Shown here: piece after piece, positions 37,901 through 49,929 of the stretch
How the letters are laid out: each line of letters begins with the position of its first letter
Numbering within the stretch: the stretch's first letter is position 1
Assembly: GCA_947044365.1 (NCBI GenBank)
Contig: OX345636.1
Coordinates: 14,172,615 to 14,236,614, forward strand
Source: Petrosia ficiformis
Taxonomy: Eukaryota; Porifera; Demospongiae; Haplosclerida; Petrosiidae
Direction of reading: 5' to 3'
Length of the DNA stretch: 64,000 bases
The notes under the pieces: generated by a model
Told to the model about the DNA's origin: nothing
Databases searched by the model: none
Seen by the model: only the letters and a program-made list of their open reading frames with translations
Position numbers and translations under genes: made by a program

Positions 37901-40900
37901 TCATTAGAGCAGATATTTCTGAAAATGTTTACCCACATTATAGATGTGTGCTCATGTTGTTCACTCCTACATGTACAACAACAATGTACGTAAACAGTGG
38001 TATGGAAACAGCCAGTCATGCAGGACATTGTCCAATAAATCTAGTGAATGTCCAATAAATTGGAATTAACTGTTTACAAAGTATATGGGGAGCAGGACAA
38101 GAGTGGTGAAAATAGGTCAAAATGTCTGGTACATGTGATGTTTCCACACCCCTGTACATGAAACAAACAGTCTGCAAAGTCTACATTAACATACATGTAC
38201 ATGTACATGTAGTAGTGAAATGTATATACTGATCTACACTGCACTATGACTGTAGTGTAAGCGTAGTACATTCATCTAATACTACATTACTGTGTATTAT
38301 CTATATAATAATACCATTGTCTATCTGTTGGATTCACCCGCAACAAAGACCCAGAAAATTAGACGTTGACACGATGCTTTGATCAATGTGACGTAATAAA
38401 CGAAGGCGCTGACAGTAAATTTGACATTTATGTGTTCATAAAGAAGATTGGAGAAGAGATAGACAATAATCAACAACAGAATTAGAGAAAGAGAGTTCAG
38501 GAGATCTTTAGATAGAGAGAGACATAGACAAACGCGTACAACACTAACTGATATAAAGGAGAAGCCCAGTTAACATTTGATAGAGATTCTCGTGTGTGCA
38601 TGTAGACGTTTGATGCGCACAAGACTAACTGATATAGAGAGAGAAGCCCAGCTAACATCTGATGGAGATTCTCGTGTATGTAGACGTTCGGCATAAGAAT
38701 AGACAGAGATAGACATTGACAAACATGGACAAGACTAGAGAGAGAAGCCCAGCTAACATCTGATAGAGATAGACATAGACTAACACAGTCTCGTGTTGCC
38801 AGACCCATACTAACAAGAAGATTAACTAATATAAAGAGAGAAGCACAGCTAACATCTGATAGAGATAGACATAGAATGAGCCTGTAGAGTACTACACTTA
38901 GAAGGTACTATGCATGCCTAGCTTAAACTACTGAAGGCAAGTACAGAGAAGATCTAACAGAGTCGGAGAGATGTAACATTTAGTTTAAACAAAAATTATA
39001 ATACATTCATTCGTAGTATGTAAATTTAATTATTATTATGATGCTAGATAATAATTCTTTCAATGACCATACTACACTACTATGCTTAGAGCATACTATG
39101 CTTGCTTAGCTTAAACCGCCAAAGGAGGTATTAACACTGAAAAAAATAAATCATTAAAATAACCATTTTATTGGGTTAGTACAGTTGCAATTGGAATATC
39201 ATGAGTTTCAAATTAGTTTGTCAATTATCATAGAGGATATTGTGGCCATGGCTACATGCATGTATGTTTCTATAACATAATGTGCACCAAGTATTGGAAG
39301 GTATAAATTAGATTATGTGTTTGTGGGTTTACAAAAAATTTTGAGAGACACATACAATTACATGTACTTTAGTATAAATTATACTAAATCTTTGACATGA
39401 GTAGACAGCACCTTAAAATTATAATGATTCAACTATAATGTACAAAGTATCTGTGGTATATGATGTATGTATTCCTAACAACCAATTAATGGTTGAATCC
39501 TTGCAACTGTACTAACCATTAAATTAGTTATTTTAACTTTTTTTTTTTGCAGTGAAGCTAGTATTCTACTAATACAGCAATACTAGTAATGTACATAGTG
39601 TGTATTATATGTAATGTATAGTACTGCTCTACTACATGTGTATATCCTAGCACTGCACTATGACTATAGCATTCATGTAAGTGTAGTACATTAATACATT
39701 ACTGTATCATATTCCACTAGTGCTTGTAAATTTCATGGAACATGATACGGTAATGCATTAATGTGCTACACTTACACTACAGTCATAAGTGCAGTGCTTG
39801 TACACAATAGAGCAATACAATACATTATATAGTACATGTACAATACTAATTTAACACTACAACTTGTAATGTATACAGTGTTGAATTAGTATGTATTATT
39901 GTACTACATAATATTGCTCTACTGTGTACTAGCACTGCACTTATGACTGTAGTGTCAGTGTTGTACATTAATGTAATACTACATTACATTGTAAATGTAT
40001 TATATTTCCACTAGTACATGTTATGTATACAATGTTAAATTAGTATGTACTGTATAATGTATTGTATTGCTCTATGCTACTTTTCACAGTCAAGCAATTG
40101 CAGACACATAGACACTACATGCTCGATCTTCTTTTCTAGTTCCCACAATTCTGAAATGTCTCATACTTCCATTGACCTAAAATGCATTTCAGAAATGTCA
40201 TCATCTTAATGGTGCTTTGTCAGTGTCATGCTGCTCTGTCACCATGTTTGTCTACATGTATGTCTATCTCTATCAGATGTTAGCTGAGCTTCTCTCTATA
40301 TATCCTTTCCTATCTTTTCTTACTTTTTCAAGTTCATCAGCAATACCCATCTGAATATCATTCATCTCTTCTCTATCTCAAAGCTTCTTTTTAACGCACA
40401 AATGTCAAATTTACTGTGACAGCGCTGACAGTAAATTTGACATTTGTGCCTCCTTTTACTACATCACACGCACACGTCAACATCTAATTTTCTGGGTCTT
40501 TGTTGCGAGGAATTTGTGACAGACGACAGACAATGGTATTATTATACATGTACAAATAGCACCTTTTCTGCCATTGTAGCCATAACACCAATATATTACT
40601 TATTCAATGGTTGTCATTACATAATTACATGTATATCATAATTATAATGACATACAATGTAAAGTGCCATGAAAGTTTCCATAATTATTGTAGTAGCACT
40701 ACATGTAATTTATTTCCATGCAAAATATATGATGGTTGGTACAAGTACTTGACTATAGTATTACATCATTTACATGTACATGTATTATACATGTAGATAC
40801 GATGGCAGCACTGTTACAAGAGATTGTAGCAATATATCCAGCAATCAAGTACTTGACTATAGTATTACATGTACATGTATTATACATGTAGACACAATGG

Positions 40901-43900
40901 CAGCACTGTTACAAAAGATTGTAGCAATATATCCAGCAATCAGATAATTTCGCAGCACTACTTGTAACCCCCTATACTAGGGGTGTGGAAACATTGAGCC
41001 AACTGCTAGACATATTATGACCTATTTTCACCACCCTTGTCCTGCTCCCCAATACTTTTTATGCAGTTTAGTTTCAATTTACTGGACATTCAGATTTATC
41101 AGACAATGTCCCGCATGACTTGCTGTTTCCACACCACTGCCTATAGGATCCTAGAGCTAACCCAGCTAGTGATTAATATATTTTTCAGTATTTGTGTTCT
41201 ATTTACAGGAAAATGGAAATGGAGGAGAAGAAAATGAAACAAAGAGCAACTGAAAAACGAAGACTTGAAAAGGAGAAAACAGAAATGAAAAGAGAGGCCG
41301 AGAGGGAACAAAGACGTATCACAAAAATGCAAAAGGAATACCTGGTATGAAAACATAGCCAGAGCCAACCCAGTGCTCAATTTTCCGGATTTAGTCCGGA
41401 CAAAATTGCATTTGACTGGATAAATTGTCTGACTAGTTATAAGATTTAGAATAATACAAAAAAAAAGAACATTAACCTCATAGGAAGGTTAATTATTAGT
41501 CAAGAGCAGTCATGGCCTAGTGGGTTACTTCTATATCTCATAAGCATAAATGAGTACAGCACTGGTTTTCAGCAGAAAATTCACAATTTGCTGATCAAAT
41601 ATTTATTTGTTCAGATGTTTCTGCTGGATACTTTAAATAATATTTTGACACATAATCATGTGAATGCGGTGAACATGACAATCTGAGTATACACAGCTGG
41701 GAGGAAACTATAATTATAGTACACTGATAAAACATATAGTTGATAGTTTAATTATAGCCACAACATTATATGGATGTAAACCACAATTCAGTGGCAGGTG
41801 TTAGTTTTTGTAAATAGCAGCACAATAGGCGAGCACTGCAACCTACTACATGTACAAAGGACGTGTCTGGTAGATTGAATATACATAGATTTGTTCTGAG
41901 TACTACTAGAAGTTGGTAGAAGATACGTATCTGTCAAGTAGTCTATATAATAATTGCCAATTGTACAAATGTAGTTGCTGAGGTAAGGGGTATATTCAGC
42001 ACCCTTGACAATGGTTATCACCATTCATATTTCAAACACTCCCCTTGCTACATTAATCCTGCTTTTAACAAAGAATAATTTTGTATCCATAGCTTTCTCA
42101 GAAGGTCTTCTCTCCAATTTAACAGGTTAAAGTTTTGACTTTTTTAAAATCGAGAGCTGAAAGTATAATTAAAGGTCATTCACGTTCACCTTGACCTCAG
42201 AAAAAATGTTCATAACTTTAGTTTGGAATGTCCAACAACCTTTTTACTTGCGCCATTTTCATATAATAGTCCTTCCCACTCTTTTTTGTGTATGTCAAAT
42301 TTCAATTCATTGCTTCATTATTGAGTTACAATATAATCATGTATTAACCTTATGACATTACACTATACATTATATTACATATAAAGTCATTTCATCATAG
42401 TTTTGAGGACGCTATAGTTAGATTGTCACACCCACTTGACAGATTCATGTACAAAATTTGTCCACTAGTAATTGTTGTTTGTTATCACTGAGTTTACTAA
42501 TATGTACTAAGTATTATCATCCATTGTAACGCCTTACTCAACAGAAGAATCCAGCTAGTTATTTCCAACAAATAGAAGTAACTAAATGGGATATTGAAAC
42601 TTGGAAAGTGGGAAGACACAAACTAAAAATTTGTCATTCTAGCTGAAGAAGGCCTTCAGACTGAAATGTTCTTTTATAAAGAATATTCAATTATGTTCAA
42701 GGAATAAAAGTTATCATTGTGGGCACAGTATACATTAATGATAGATAGCCTGTTTTGATATTTACTCTTGCCGCATAGCATAGGTTGAAGCATGGTATAT
42801 CTAATACTGCAAGTAATCTGATTGGTCAACATAGTATAAGTCAATATGTTGGCAGAAAAGATAATGATTCTTAGGCTGGAGTCAAACAGACGAAATCAAC
42901 TTACAACTAATAAACATTCGGAATGCTAGTACATCAGCCAATCAAAATCAACTTACTTACAACTTAATGATTTTTGCATTTACAGGAAACTCTCAGACGT
43001 AAGAAACTACATGCCAGAGCAGATACAGTTGAGTATTCACGTCTTGTACAACTGCATGACTTAAAACAAAAAGAACGTATGAAACACATCAAAGAGGTAC
43101 ATTTTAAATCTATAATTTATATTTCACTTACTTTCAGGGGCGGATCTAGGTTATTTTGGTTGGAGGGGCCAATAGTTTATTCATGAAAGGCGTGGTCAAT
43201 TATAGTGACTGACACACCCATATTTTGGTGTGGTGGTGCGGTACATGGTTATCATTTTTATTTTTTTTACTTATAAAATTAAAGTAAAAGAATGTGTCTA
43301 TTCTTATCACTAGAAGCAAATTCATCTATTGTCTTGTCTTGTAATTCCCAAGCTATTACTACTCGTGTTAGTGTTGATAGAACAACCAACAAAATCTCTT
43401 CCACAATTGTATTCATCACTCTCACTATTATACCATCTACATTGCTGCAGCTGCTAGTACTACTACTACTAACACTGGTGGCACCACCATCACTATTTAT
43501 TCTTTGACCAGTATTAAATGTTGAATTGCCATACTTGAACGCATATATTAAGTTACATCTTATATTAGTTACCTCTGACTAAATCAAAACTAAACAAAAA
43601 TTCAATTGCTTTGATGATCCTTTACTATGAAAACAGACAGCTGGTTGTGGCTTGTAGTTTACTGTTTACACTTGGCTTGTAGCTTACACATTTAATTGGT
43701 AGTGGGTTGTGCTAGAATAAAGGGCTTGGTTTTCTTTGTTTCTGTTTGCCAAAAATTTCAGGGGGGGACCCCTGCCCCCCAACCCCCCCACCCCCTAAAT
43801 TCGCCCCTGATTACTTTACTTTGCCTAACTTATTCTGATTGTGAAATATAAATATGTCTTTCCCTTTAGAATAATAAACAATTGTATATTTTGGTATTCT

Positions 43901-46679
43901 CTTTGTACACTGTAGTTGAATTGTTATTCATTCAATTCTTATAAATTAAATTTAGAGTTTTACGGTACCTTACTTCATTAAGTTTACATACTATGATGAG
44001 AGCTACAGTAAGGTGATAGTCAACTGTACTATAGTCAATTGCTATACTATTGAAATTTTATGAAGCTGTTACACATGTACTCTTTGGCTAAAATGCTAAT
44101 AATAATTAGCTTAATACCTCCTTTGGCAGTTTAAGCTAGGCAAGCATAGTATGTTCCAAGCATAATAGTGTAATATGGTCATTGAAAGAATTATTATTTA
44201 GACTAGAATCATAATTTATATATACAACAAATGACAATAAATGAATAAACTAAATTTTACGTCTCTCTCTCTCTCTCTCTCTCTCAATGTTCTCTGTACT
44301 TGTCTTACCTGTTCTAAATGCCTTCGGCGGTTTAAGCTTGGCAAGCGTAGTACCTTCTAAGTGTAATACACTACAGTGTCGTTATACACTGCAAAAACAA
44401 AATAGTTAAAATAACTAATTTACTTGTTAGTACAGTTGCAAGGATTTAACAATTAGTTTGTTGTTCACGATAAATACATACAAGACCATAGATACTTTGT
44501 ACTAATTATATTCAATAACAATTGAAGCTATATAATTTTAGGGTGCATACTCGTATTTCATGTCAAAGATTTGGTATAATTTATACTAAAGTACATGTAA
44601 TTGTATCTGGCCATCAAAAAGGTTTGTAAACCCACATGCAAATAATTTAATTTATACGTTCCAATACTTGGTGCATTGTGTTATAGTAACTACATGCATG
44701 TAGCCACAACATCCTCTATGACAATTGACAATCTAAATTGAAACTGTACTAACCAATAAAATGGTTATTTTAATGATTTATTTTTTGCAGTGTCTAGACA
44801 CATATACTCAAAATTCTGGAGGTATCTGGTATAGGTGGCAGATACTTACTTTTACATACTTACTTTATGTTTTGTATAAACTGCTTTACGTTCATCAACA
44901 ACATTGACGTCATATTTTCGCCACTGTCCTTAAAGTAACCAGAGAGTGTGGCCATTTTCTAGCTCGAACATGTGATGAATGTTATTTATAATCAATTACA
45001 TGTAATTATTACTTAATAATATAATTTTGTGAGTGTGGTAGTAACTGTATTGGTATCTGGTTCAGCAGATACTCAAAGTATTGGATTGGAATGGCTAGAA
45101 GTGGTATACATGTAGGTACAAACCTAAAGTAGATATTTTAAATGTTGGAAATGAAACACTGATTATTTTATAGCTTGAGAATCGATGGGAGAAATATGAA
45201 AAACATGCACAGTTTGCACATGAAGAAGAAGAGAAAAAAAAGAAAGAAGTGGAAGAAGAAAAGGAAAGGAAATTGCGAAGACGAGAGAAGCTCTTTAGGA
45301 TCTTGCAGCAAAGAGAAGAGCGTAAGTAAATTTAATAGGGCTGGGAATCGACTGAAATCCATTATCAATATCTACATGTAATACAATATCATCCAGCTCT
45401 AATAATTATTACTAAACACTGGCAAGAGTTATATGATTATGCATCACAAGTTCTTGCTTATAATGAGTTTTCTATAGAAAAATCTAATGAGCATGGGTAT
45501 ATATATATTAATTAAACAAGAATAATAAAATCATTGGATATTAAAATCAAAAAGAACAAACACGATTAGGAGGATACTATAGCAACAAGACTAAACTACA
45601 CTTAAGTATGTACCTATGTACTGTAGCTACTTTTGTAGGGTTATATGGAAGTGGCTAGTTTTGCGTACCATCCCAATCTAATTTTGTGTGTTTTTTCGGT
45701 TTTGATATCCCTACATATTCTTTCATTTCTTCAAAAAAAATGTTTTTACTATTCTGTATTTTTATTGAGTATATACATGTAATTTATATAATTATTTATT
45801 ATTATGATAGAACGAAAGAACAAGATCTTGGAAGAAAATCATCAACAAGTAGAACAGCTCAAAGAAGAAGCTGATAAATTTGAAAACCACTGGAAAGAGA
45901 TCCATGACTCTCAGTTGATGGATTGCCGTGAGAAAATGAAAAAACAAAATGAACTATGGAATCAGCAACAAAGAAAACTATCCCACAAAACATCTGTGTC
46001 ATCTGTGACAGATGCAAACAGTCACCAGAAAATGTCTGTTAATTATTCAAGTGATTTAGAACATTTGAAAATGTCATTAGGCAAACAGAAACAAAGAAAA
46101 CCAAGTGCTGAACAGCAGTCGCTTGTGTTAGAACCAATCTTTATTGCAGTTGCAAACCATACTGCAAAAGAACTACCGCTTGAGGTCATTGATGAAGAAG
46201 AAGTGGATGGTGAAAATGTCAACCAAAATTTGTCCACATCAGAAACTGAAGTGGAAGTTGATGATATAGAGAAAGCAGGGGTTAGCAATGGAAATGAGAA
46301 AACAGAAGCCGAGGCTGAAAATGAAATGAACAGCAGTACTATAATTGAAAACGAAAATGCAAAATTGTTGACTATGGGAGTTGATACTGAAGTAGATAGT
46401 CCTAATATTACAACAGATGATGGTGGAAGCAAAAATGATGTAGTAATGTCAGAAATTAAAAATATAGCAAATAAAGAAGAGGGGAATGATTTGTGTATAA
46501 ATGCTACATTATCTGCTAAGAATAGCATTAATCAGTCAACTGATGAACCGAATGTTGGTGTTGGAGAATTAGATGCTAGCTCCAGTATTACCAATTCTAG
46601 ATTAGAGTCATCCACTCGGTCAGATAGTATGGAATCAGTCTCTTCAAGATTAAAAAGTGTTAGGTTTGATCTCCCATGA
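34995..46679 (+). CDS. FSIP2-like coiled-coil protein, seven exons
   Basis: Exons: 34995-35207, 35785-36051, 37719-37843, 41209-41344, 42986-43096, 45174-45321, 45811-46679. All are GT-AG with consistent phases and total 1869 nt (622 aa). An in-frame ATG at 35037 would give 608 aa. Exon 2 carries the N-terminal block typical of fibrous-sheath-interacting protein 2: YVFDLSTPKEYI, YNSLHDPYLKSYF, LTKNGFINEELDVICSLRK and YNAYRHFLENEF. That match is from memory of the family. Exons 3-7 encode a long, highly charged coiled coil (runs of EKRKQ, EEKKMKQR, EEEKKKKEVEEEKERK). The C-terminus is acidic and serine-rich, ending SSRLKSVRFDLP. Vertebrate FSIP2 is several thousand residues and sits in the sperm-tail fibrous sheath, so this is a short relative. 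A ciliary or flagellar role is inferred, supported by its divergent neighbour BBS2. Introns carry several MITEs. Confidence 0.8.
38304..40546. mobile_element. 2.2-kb element with long terminal inverted repeats, nested insertion
   Basis: Both ends read TATAATAATACCATTG inward and continue into GCAACAAAGACCCAGAAAAT and the tgacagtaaatttgacattt segment, giving arms of roughly 130 bp. The interior has repeats of agctaacatctgatagagat and ggcaagcatagtat-type sequence and a nested CACTG MITE (39135-39554). No transposase is present. A related, partial copy lies at about 54060-54990, and interior fragments recur at 44100-44370 and 46790-46940. It occupies intron 3 of the FSIP2-like gene. Confidence 0.7.
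39135..39554. mobile_element. CACTG-ended MITE (CACTA-like), copy 1
   Basis: The left end is CACTGAAAAAAATAAATC and the right end is TTTTTTGCAGTG. The next ~40 bp are also inverted (TGGGTTAGTACAGTTGCAA against TTGCAACTGTACTAACC). Copy 2 is at 44387-44792. The termini fit the CACTA superfamily, but only a 2-base flanking match (aa) is visible. Confidence 0.6.
43135..43809. mobile_element. hAT-type non-autonomous element
   Basis: Ends are CAGGGGCGGATCTAGG and, inverted, CAGGGGCGAATTTAGG. Flanks cttacttt and attacttt match at 7 of 8 bases. The 675-bp interior has no transposase. It begins 39 bp after FSIP2-like exon 5. Confidence 0.8.
44387..44792. mobile_element. CACTG-ended MITE, copy 2
   Basis: CACTGCAAAAACAAAATAG at the left and ATTTTTTGCAGTG at the right, with the inverted GTTAGTACAGTTGCAAGG body shared with the copy at 39135. 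A third relative (56978-57435) has CACTGTAAAAAATTAGTGG ends. Confidence 0.6.
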
Positions 46680-47900
46680 AATCATAAATGTATTACTTCG
46701 TACAATAACTATATTAGAATTAATGATTATTATCAGTTGTTATAATCATTCATTGTATGAAACTGAATGAAGATTAAACTAATATAATAGCTTAATACCA
46801 CGTTCAGCAGTTTACGCTAGGCAAGCGTAGTACATTCCAGGCATAGTACATTGCAGTTATGTATGTATGCCAGTATGTTCTAAACTTATTATGATTTAAG
46901 TGTAGTACAGTCATTGAAACAATTATTATCTAGAATCATAACAATAATTAAATTAAACAATGACCTACAGTGCTCCTGGTTAATGAATATTAATGTTGTT
47001 TTTTTCCACACATTCACGTGTGGAAAAAAAAACGTTAATATTCATTAATTAAACTTCTTTATTATTATAGAATAATGGATACTAGTCTTGGAATCTACAA
47101 GCAATGAAAGAACTTGTTTTTATAATCATGTAAATAAGGCATTTGTTAAAATAACACAAAACAATTGCAACGCAGTAGTAATACACCTAAAGCTGGGAAT
47201 CTGAAGTGTTGTACTATGTGGCCTACCACACTGCTTAGAGTCCCTAAAGTGTAAAAACCTCATAACGGTTTCAACTGGATTTTCTACATCTAAATTAACG
47301 ATAACGTTTTTTCATTATATTATATTTGGTTTTAAACCTTTTATTCACCAAAGCTGACAATAATGCAATAGAACTGTCATTAAAAAAATTAAGAGTCCCA
47401 AAACTGCTTTTCTTTATGATATGTACTAAAACATAATAGTTTTTAACATTGTACATAATTTTTTGCAAACTCTTTAGCAGTTGAAATGCTAAAACAATAC
47501 ATGTTTGTCAAAAAATAAACACCTTATTGTCCAACTTCAGCAAGCAATATTACTTTTTCATTAATCAGTTCTCAACACCAAGTTATAAATATTAATTCAT
47601 TTCTGGGGACGAGGAGTGAGTCACAGATTTATTCATTGACACTATGGAATCACATGTGCTATTTCCAAGCCCTTATACGTTAGTCAAAACATCTATGCGC
47701 ATACAAACATACAAACACGGCTAATTATATATATAGACTACACTGCAAAAAAGGTGGTGGAATGTGTCCACCAAAATTAGTGGAAAACACCTCCGTCATA
47801 GAACAGGTAATTTTTATATAGTTAAGGCATGTTGAGATTTTGATGTTCAATTATATACTGTTAGGTAATTGTCATCTGTTTTTACACACCATTGTTTCAG
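46680..47900. other. intergenic stretch after the FSIP2-like gene
   Basis: It holds a possible polyadenylation signal ATTAAA at 46773-46778, a fragment of the aagctaggcaagcgtagta repeat (46790-46870), a hairpin at 46980-47050, and one isolated CACTGCAAAAAAGG MITE end at about 47748. No gene is supported before 47901. Confidence 0.55.
46980..47050. repeat. hairpin
   Basis: aatgaatattaatgttgttt ... ccacac is inverted as gtgtgg ... aacgttaatattcatt around a loop of a few bases, with a stem near 30 bp including poly-T against poly-A. It lies 0.3 kb past the FSIP2-like stop. Confidence 0.75.
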
Positions 47901-48977
47901 GATCATCCAAATTCTCTTTAGATTCACTGGAGTTAGTTGAGGAACTCCCTTATGCCAATGCCTTACTCCCTAGTACTTCAAGTGTTACAAGGTACAAATT
48001 CTGTTTTAGTTTTTTTTAATTTATTTTACTCTTTTTTTTTAATCTAGATTCAGTTGGGTTAAAATTCATGGAACAATCTATAAACCTGGAGTTGTTCTTG
48101 TTACAAGAGTTAACAACGACATGCCAGAGTTTGCTAAGCTTCATGACGTTCTTTGTGATGATAATGGTGTTTATCACTTCATCCTCAGGAAGCTTCCTCA
48201 ACCAGACTATTACTGGCACTATCATTCTTATGCATTACAGGATCAACCACAAGATTTCACTATTTGCCAGCAAAAAGAAAAGAAATTTGAGGTAAATACG
48301 AAGAGTTAGATGTAATATATAATGAGTAAGATTATTGATATGAATTCTAGTTTCTATAATAGCCAGTAATGCTTTGCCAGGTATTTCAGCAGTTGTGATG
48401 TTTAGGATAACATGTTGCATTAAGGTTGTACTAGGGGGAGGGGTAGATGAAACTCCAATCAGTTTCTAGTCTTGCCAGCTTCTTGCTGCATACAATCTAG
48501 TTCAATTCTGTATCTTTTGGAAGCCACACCCACCTGGGGGTATAATTATTGGGCCTCAATGTTTTCACTGATAGTTTATTTTCAGAAACAAAGCTAAACA
48601 CAACCCACAGGTGGTGGAGGGGGCGGTGTAACTGTAGTTGTTGTGTAACTCTAATGGCGGGGTAACTGTAGTTGCTCTCTGAGAAAGATCGGAGTTTGAT
48701 AGTGCCTAGAAAGGTAGATTTTATGGTTTCACTGAAAAGCTACAGAATTCAGCTTTCTTCAGCCTCTTGTAACTATAAAAGTAAAATAAATTTCCAGAAA
48801 ACGGCTCTATTTGTTTTCTCTAAATGGATTGTACTTGGTGCACACCATGATTGGTGGGCGTGGCTTTCTCGGTTTTGTACTTATTGCGATTGCAAAAATG
48901 GACATTTTATATACGTTTTATCAATTCCAGGACCCTATAAAGGTGATTAGAAGATATGAAGGTTGCTATTACACCAG
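47901..48977 (+). CDS. unrecognised gene, three internal/3' exons
   Basis: Exons 47901-47991, 48048-48291 and 48931-48977 have good acceptors (tttcag, tttaatctag, ttccag) and donors, and their phases join into one open frame of about 127 codons. The readable core is FSWVKIHGTIYKPGVVLV, then RVNNDMPEFAKLHDVL, YHFILRKL and YYWHYHSYAL. I recall similar C-terminal modules in uncharacterised invertebrate and fish proteins associated with mobile elements, but cannot name a family. No start or stop exon was found, so it is either the remnant of a TE-linked gene or part of a gene with distant exons. The phase agreement over two introns makes chance unlikely. Confidence 0.5.
48421..48880. repeat. ~450-bp dispersed repeat, copy 1
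   Basis: taaggttgtactagggggag ... ggtgggcgtggctttctcgg is repeated in direct orientation at 55141-55567 at roughly 90% identity by eye. It lies in the last visible intron of the unrecognised gene. The frames shared by the two copies are not thought to be coding. Confidence 0.85.
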
Positions 48978-49233
48978 GTTAGAGTCATATTATATAATAT
49001 TCTATTTTGAAACTGATTGGAGTCGCATCCGCCCACTCCCTAGTACCACCTTAATTAATGTCCATACATTTAAGTAGCTAATCCATTACAAACAGGTTTT
49101 AGTAAGATCATTTACTACGCTGGATATTACAGAGCCCAATCTGTTCACTAAGTGGCTGTGGACATACCTACATTGTTACAATGAGAGCATGATGAATATC
49201 TCTATGATAATTAATTTTAACTAAAACTATATA

Positions 49234-49759
49234 GAGTAAAGTGTCAATTATCGGACACCACCCATACTCGGACGCTATAGCGCTCTCTCTACCACTGCAA
49301 CTGGAAGTATATTTTTTGGTGACCAATAAAATTAGAAGAATTTATTGAACTCTATACTAATTACAAAAAGGTGTGGCCGATTATTGATTGCTCAGAATGG
49401 CCCAGATAGTTGAATACAAAAAATCGGTCAAGCAACTTTAAGAGACGAGATTTGGTTTATGACTAGAGTAGATGTTGTTGCAGCTTATGGTACAGTAACT
49501 ACTTATTTCCAGCCGTTCTATAAGACGTATGGATAGCTGTCCGTCAATATATTAATTTTTCCGATCATAGGCGAGTCCAAATTTCATTTTTACAAGCTTA
49601 TAACTCCAAGACCAAGCAAGCGATCGTCATGAAACTTGGTATGCAGAGATATTATTTAGTATACTTTCTTACTATGGTGAAGTAATTCCAGTTTGCAGTG
49701 GTAGAGAGAGCGCTATAGCGTCCGAGTATGGGTGGTGTCCGATAATTGACTCTTTACTC
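49234..49759. mobile_element. pogo-type MITE
   Basis: Inverted ends of about 73 bp, almost identical, begin GAGTAAAGTGTCAATTATCG on the left and GAGTAAAGAGTCAATTATCG (inverted) on the right. They are flanked by TA on both sides (49232-49233 and 49760-49761). The 526-bp interior is non-coding. The GAGTAA start and internal CGGACA resemble the ends of the 58351-63871 element. Confidence 0.88.
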
Positions 49760-49929
49760 TATACATAGAGTAGGTGTGGCAGTTATGAGTCGGGTAAAAT
49801 GTTCAGCCTCGTTTGTTCGTATTAAGTATAAGATTATAAAGATTGTGCAGCTATGAATTTATTATAACTTGTACTACATTGCTTTTACCTCGTATTGTTT
49901 GCAAACCACTCGTACAGTTAGCAGCCAAT

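Noticed and set aside
45337..45402. Short hAT MITE (TAGGGCTGGGAATCG ... CCAGCTCTA)
   Set aside because: The ends look right but the flanks do not match as an 8-bp duplication and it is only ~65 bp, so it is at most a relic.
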